Assembly (NCBI GenBank): GCA_002698665.1
Contig: NZZP01000006.1
Coordinates: forward strand, 1-35,826
Length of the DNA: 35,826 bases
Direction: 5' to 3'
Source of the DNA: Gammaproteobacteria bacterium
Lineage (GTDB): Bacteria > Pseudomonadota > Gammaproteobacteria > GCA-002705445 > GCA-002716945
In this document: positions 31,739 to 35,826 of the stretch, one piece after another
How the letters are laid out: every line of letters starts with the position of its first letter
Position numbering within the stretch: position 1 is the stretch's first letter
Position numbers and translations under genes: made by a program
Notes under the pieces: model-generated
Database searches by the model: none
What the model saw: only the letters and a program-made list of their open reading frames with translations
What the model was told of the DNA's origin: nothing

Positions 31739-32943
31739 ATTGATCTACAGTAGCTATGTATTATATCTTGTTTAGATTCAATAATTTTTTTTGCATTATT
31801 TCCAAACAACTCTCTTCTTTGTTTAGATTTTAATAATCTTTCAAAAACATGCTTTAGGGTATTAGAATTCTTAACCATTATCATGGCATTTTTTTTAAGA
31901 AATTCTTCAGTTTCAGATATAAAGTTATACATATATGGTCCAACGATAATTGTTTTCCCATAAGATGCAGCCTCCATAAAATTTTGACCGCCATGGTCAA
32001 CTAATGAACCACCTACAAATACAAACTCGCAAAATTCTAGTAAACTATCTACTTCACCTAGAGTATCTGCGATATATATTTGAGTATTATTCTTGATTTT
32101 TTCATTTTTACTTCTAATAGCAATATTCAGCAAATCAAGAGGTAAATCAGATAAAATATCTCCTAATCTTTCTGGATGTCTAGGGACAATTACTAAGAGT
32201 GTCTTCTTTTCATTTGTGCGCAACCATTCAGTAATTATTTGTCTTTCTTCATCAGCATGTGTTGATACTGCAAGTATATATTTTTTATTTATTATATTAT
32301 GATTATTTTTTTTAGAATCATATAATGTGAATTTTAAATTTCCTTCTATTGAAAGCTGTTTTTCATCAGCCCCTAAAGCAATAAATTTTTTTTTATCATA
32401 ATCTGACTTACATATAATCATTTCATAATTTTTTATTGTCAATTTATATATATTTTTCAAGATACTATTAGTCTTTAATGTTTTGTCAGACAACCGTCCA
32501 TTTACTATGATTGCTGGAATACTATTCCTTTTACATAAAAATACAAAATTTGGCCAAATCTCAGTTTCTACTGTAATAGATATTCTAGGTTTAATTTTTT
32601 TAATAAATTTTCTAGCTGAAAAAAACCAGTCAATTGGGAGATGGCTATGTAAGAGATTTCTATCCTCAGGTATTAAGTATTTTGCCGAGGGAGTTGTTGT
32701 AGTAATTAAAAAATTAGTTTCAGGATATTTTATCTTTAGAGTATCATATAGTCTTATGGCAATTTTAGTTTCTCCTATAGATGCTGCATGTAACCAAATT
32801 GGACTATTATTTATTTTTGGAAGTAGATAACCTAACCTCTGAAAAAAATATTTATAACCACCTTTTCTAATTATGGTTGATGATATTGTTCTAATAATTA
32901 GATAGGGTGAAAATAAATATAGTAAAAAATTATATTTATACAT
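31714..32943 (-). CDS. waaA: Kdo transferase
   Basis: IWLHAASIGETKIAIRL, ITVETEIWPNFV, VFVGGSLVDHGGQNFMEAASYGKTIIVGPYMYNF. Confidence 0.95.
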   Translation of the reverse strand: MYKYNFLLYLFSPYLIIRTISSTIIRKGGYKYFFQRLGYLLPKINNSPIWLHAASIGETKIAIRLYDTLKIKYPETNFLITTTTPSAKYLIPEDRNLLHSHLPIDWFFSARKFIKKIKPRISITVETEIWPNFVFLCKRNSIPAIIVNGRLSDKTLKTNSILKNIYKLTIKNYEMIICKSDYDKKKFIALGADEKQLSIEGNLKFTLYDSKKNNHNIINKKYILAVSTHADEERQIITEWLRTNEKKTLLVIVPRHPERLGDILSDLPLDLLNIAIRSKNEKIKNNTQIYIADTLGEVDSLLEFCEFVFVGGSLVDHGGQNFMEAASYGKTIIVGPYMYNFISETEEFLKKNAMIMVKNSNTLKHVFERLLKSKQRRELFGNNAKKIIESKQDIIHSYCRSIQRLITEL

Positions 32944-32954
32944 CGATAAATATT

Positions 32955-34304
32955 CTACCAGATAAACATATCATTTAATTGTTTGATATTTTTGATATTT
33001 AACTCTGAAGAGTAGTTTTTAAGCTTTAAATCTACTATTAAGTAATTCAGGGTAGTTTCAATAAGATCATTTCTTGCAACATTAAGGTCATATTCTGCTT
33101 CAGAGAGTTCTACATCGGTATATATGCCCGAGTATTGACCATTTTTGATAGTTTTATAATCTTCATTTTTACTCAAATAGTTTTCTTTATTTGCTATCAT
33201 TAAGTTTTTTAAAATATTATGAGTGTTTACATTGTTAATTATATCTTTCTTAATATTTCTTCTTAATTGATCTAAAGCTAGTTTTGAATTTTCATATTTA
33301 TATCTTGCTTCATTTACTTTTGAACTTTGATACCCGCCTTGGTATATAGGGATATTTAATGTGAGACCAATAGTATTTGATTCTCTTGTCTGTTGACCGA
33401 GTCTAGATCCACCAGTAATATCTGAGTAGTCATATGTTGCGGTGAAATCTAATGTTGGATAGTGTTGAGATTTGTTAGATTTAATTTCATCTTGAGATAT
33501 GCTTACATCTAGCATAGCTAACTTAATTGAATCGAAGGAATTCATTGCTTTATTTATTAAAAGGTCCTTATCATAAAAGCTAAGCGGAATATCAATCATT
33601 GGATTTAGATTATTAACTTCCAATATATCTTTTCCTGTTAATAAATATATATCCTGTTTGGCAAGAACCAAATTATTATCGCTAATTTGATAATCTACAT
33701 TAGATATCCTATACTCATTTTTATATTTATTGAATTCTACGTCTGTAATGAAACCATTACTGAAAAGATTTTTTGCATTATTGAACCTTAGCAGAGAAAT
33801 ATTATTCTTTATTTTTGCTTCATTCAATCGGTTTTGTGCATTTACTAATGCAAAGTATAGTTCAGTAGATTTAATCATCAAATCTCTTCGATAGTTCTCA
33901 ATACTAATTTCTGATTTATCTAGAATAGATTCAGCTTTATTAAGTTCATCAAAAAAGTATATTCTAATTATAGGCTGCTTAATATTTACAGTTGCTGTAT
34001 CACTAGTATAATCTGACACATTCCCAGAACCAGTATATCTATTTATATAATTCTCTTGGGTTGTAGCAGTAATACTAACTTCTGGGAAAATTGACGATGA
34101 TGTTTGATTATAAATTTCTTTAGATATTTTATGATTATTAGTAATAACCTTTAAATCATTATTATGTAATAACGATCTATTATAAATATCTACCAAATCA
34201 GCAGCATGAGCATATGGCTCAAATACCATTATAACGAGCATAAAAAAGATTGTATGTTTAAACATATTTACCCATTGTTTCATCAACCTCATTTGACCAA
34301 GCAT
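32955..34304 (-). CDS. TolC-like outer membrane efflux protein; likely true start at 34265
   Basis: Signal peptide MFKHTIFFMLVIMVFEPYAHAAD begins at ATG 34265. Two OEP repeats, e.g. NIPIYQGGYQSSKVNEARY. Confidence 0.88.
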   Translation of the reverse strand: MLGQMRLMKQWVNMFKHTIFFMLVIMVFEPYAHAADLVDIYNRSLLHNNDLKVITNNHKISKEIYNQTSSSIFPEVSITATTQENYINRYTGSGNVSDYTSDTATVNIKQPIIRIYFFDELNKAESILDKSEISIENYRRDLMIKSTELYFALVNAQNRLNEAKIKNNISLLRFNNAKNLFSNGFITDVEFNKYKNEYRISNVDYQISDNNLVLAKQDIYLLTGKDILEVNNLNPMIDIPLSFYDKDLLINKAMNSFDSIKLAMLDVSISQDEIKSNKSQHYPTLDFTATYDYSDITGGSRLGQQTRESNTIGLTLNIPIYQGGYQSSKVNEARYKYENSKLALDQLRRNIKKDIINNVNTHNILKNLMIANKENYLSKNEDYKTIKNGQYSGIYTDVELSEAEYDLNVARNDLIETTLNYLIVDLKLKNYSSELNIKNIKQLNDMFIW

Positions 34305-34581
34305 CTACGCCTCCAGTTAAATTAATTACTTCACGAAAACCTTCATTATCAAGATACTTTGCCACCATTCTGCTTCTTATTCCATGATGACAAACTACAA
34401 TTATTATATCATCTTTATTCAACATATCCTTTCTACTAGTTATTTGACCCATAGGTATGTGAACTGAGTTTTCAATGTGACATATATCATATTCCCATTT
34501 CTCTCTCACATCAAGAACTGTAATCTTGTTATTTGCAGAGTTAATCAATTTCTTTACATCAGTTGCAGTCTTCTCAATCAT
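34258..34581 (-). CDS. Rhodanese-like sulfurtransferase
   Basis: VLDVREKWEYDICHIENSVHIPMGQI, active-site loop CHHGIRS, LTGGVDAWSNEVD. Confidence 0.92.
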   Translation of the reverse strand: MIEKTATDVKKLINSANNKITVLDVREKWEYDICHIENSVHIPMGQITSRKDMLNKDDIIIVVCHHGIRSRMVAKYLDNEGFREVINLTGGVDAWSNEVDETMGKYV

Positions 34582-34582
34582 A

Positions 34583-35221
34583 TCATTGTTTATTTAATGG
34601 TTTTACGTCAGTATTTAGTAAAAATTCTTGCGTGTAACTTGAACCAGATGTCTTATTAATAATAATCCCAGATTTAGTTGGAGCATTATCACTTCCATGA
34701 AAAACAAACGCCCTAGAATTCTCTGCCATATTTTTTATTACCTTATCAAGATTTTCTAGGCTTGATGTTAGTACGATGATGTCATAGCTTAATAAAATTG
34801 ACCAATCATCAATTATATTTTCATTAATAATATTAATATTATTTTTTTTATTTATTTTTTTACAATCTTGAGATGATATGTAGCTAAGATTACTATCCCT
34901 TTCAAAACAATCCACCTTATTTCCTAATTCAGCTAAGCAGTAAGATATAAAGCCTATACCTGATCCTACTGATATAATATCTTCATGTGATTTGACATCT
35001 AGTGCTTGAAGAATTTTGCCTTCGACAGATGGGGAAAGCATTAATTGATTTTCGCTTATAGGTACAGCAATATCCACATATGCAAAATCTTTATATGAAT
35101 CAGGCACAAACAGATCTCGCGGGATTTCTTTCAAAACACTTAGCACTGATTCATCAATCACATTTAGTGATCTAAGATAATTCTCAACCATATTAATTGT
35201 ATTTGTATTATCTGCTTTCAT
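34583..35221 (-). CDS. Protein-L-isoaspartate O-methyltransferase family
   Basis: IPRDLFVPDSYKDFAYVDIAVPISENQLMLSPSVEGKILQAL, VGSGIGFISYCLAELG. Confidence 0.85.
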   Translation of the reverse strand: MKADNTNTINMVENYLRSLNVIDESVLSVLKEIPRDLFVPDSYKDFAYVDIAVPISENQLMLSPSVEGKILQALDVKSHEDIISVGSGIGFISYCLAELGNKVDCFERDSNLSYISSQDCKKINKKNNINIINENIIDDWSILLSYDIIVLTSSLENLDKVIKNMAENSRAFVFHGSDNAPTKSGIIINKTSGSSYTQEFLLNTDVKPLNKQ

Positions 35222-35290
35222 TTATTTAGTAATTTTAGTATTGTATATTATAAGCTAACAATCAATTAATTAATATAACTGGTTAAATTA

Positions 35291-35826
35291 ATGAGCAATA
35301 AAGATATCAATATTAATGATTATTCAAAAAATTTCCCAAATTCGGAAAAATATTACACTCTAGGGAGCAGTCAAAATATTCGTGTACCATCTAGAATGAT
35401 TAAACAAACACCTACCAAATTGAATAACAATTTACAGATTAATCCCCCCATTTATGTTTATGATACTACTGGACCGTATACAGATCTAGATTATAAGATT
35501 GATATAAATTTGGGTTTAAAGAAGACAAGACAGGATTGGATAAAAGATAGAAATGATTCTGAAATACAAAATAGAGATATTTTAGAAGGTGAACTTAAAA
35601 ATTTAAAAGGCAAAATATTATCTAAATCAAAAGTTGCAACCAAAAATAATAATATAACCCAAATGCATTATGCTAGAGAAGGAATTATAACTCCAGAGAT
35701 GGAGTTTGTGGCAATTAGAGAAAACATAACTAAAAATAATCACATAACAGCAGAATTTGTAAGAACTGAGGTCGCGGCTGGAAGAGCAATAATACCCTGC
35801 AACATAAATCATCCTGAATTAGAACC
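35291..35826 (+). CDS. thiC: Phosphomethylpyrimidine synthase ThiC, N-terminal part (3' end outside window)
   Basis: ATG at 35291. Frame open to window end: [22 protein letters not shown]...[31 protein letters not shown]...[21 protein letters not shown]...[26 protein letters not shown]. Confidence 0.97.
   Translation, partial: MSNKDININDYSKNFPNSEKYYTLGSSQNIRVPSRMIKQTPTKLNNNLQINPPIYVYDTTGPYTDLDYKIDINLGLKKTRQDWIKDRNDSEIQNRDILEGELKNLKGKILSKSKVATKNNNITQMHYAREGIITPEMEFVAIRENITKNNHITAEFVRTEVAAGRAIIPCNINHPELE

Noticed and set aside
35627-35812. 61 aa minus-strand ORF near window end
   Set aside because: Antisense to thiC, whose motifs are unambiguous.

Overview
The window is a gene-dense, AT-rich chromosomal segment. 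By gene content it most resembles a gammaproteobacterial sulfur oxidizer of the SUP05/Thioglobus type; this lineage call is an inference, and no marker phylogeny was run. Most of it is readable housekeeping and energy metabolism. In order: the 3' end of uppP, cca, an NDUFA9-like epimerase, an FKBP/SlyD-type PPIase, a divergent large PEPCK-like protein, the dissimilatory sulfur-oxidation cluster sat-aprM-aprB-aprA, trxA-rho, purD/purH/fis, accC-accB-aroQ, dsbD, fxsA, groES-groEL, an acyl-CoA ligase, a Fe(3+) ABC transporter operon, ilvE, an LPS inner-core cluster (hldA, hldC, GT9 heptosyltransferase, kdkA, waaA), a tolC-like gene, rhodanese, pcm, and the 5' end of thiC. I saw no mobile element, CRISPR array, rRNA or tRNA. 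The most interesting signals cluster around the sulfur locus: (i) a ~635-662 aa protein divergent from sat with PEPCK-like core motifs but an HprK/PEPCK-like P-loop at its extreme C-terminus; (ii) an unlisted 49-codon ORF with a strong Shine-Dalgarno between sat and aprM; (iii) a small uncharacterised NTF2/SnoaL-like ORF directly after aprA. Regulatory signals include a Fur-box-like site upstream of the iron transporter, a sigma32-like promoter upstream of groESL, and an intrinsic terminator after groEL.
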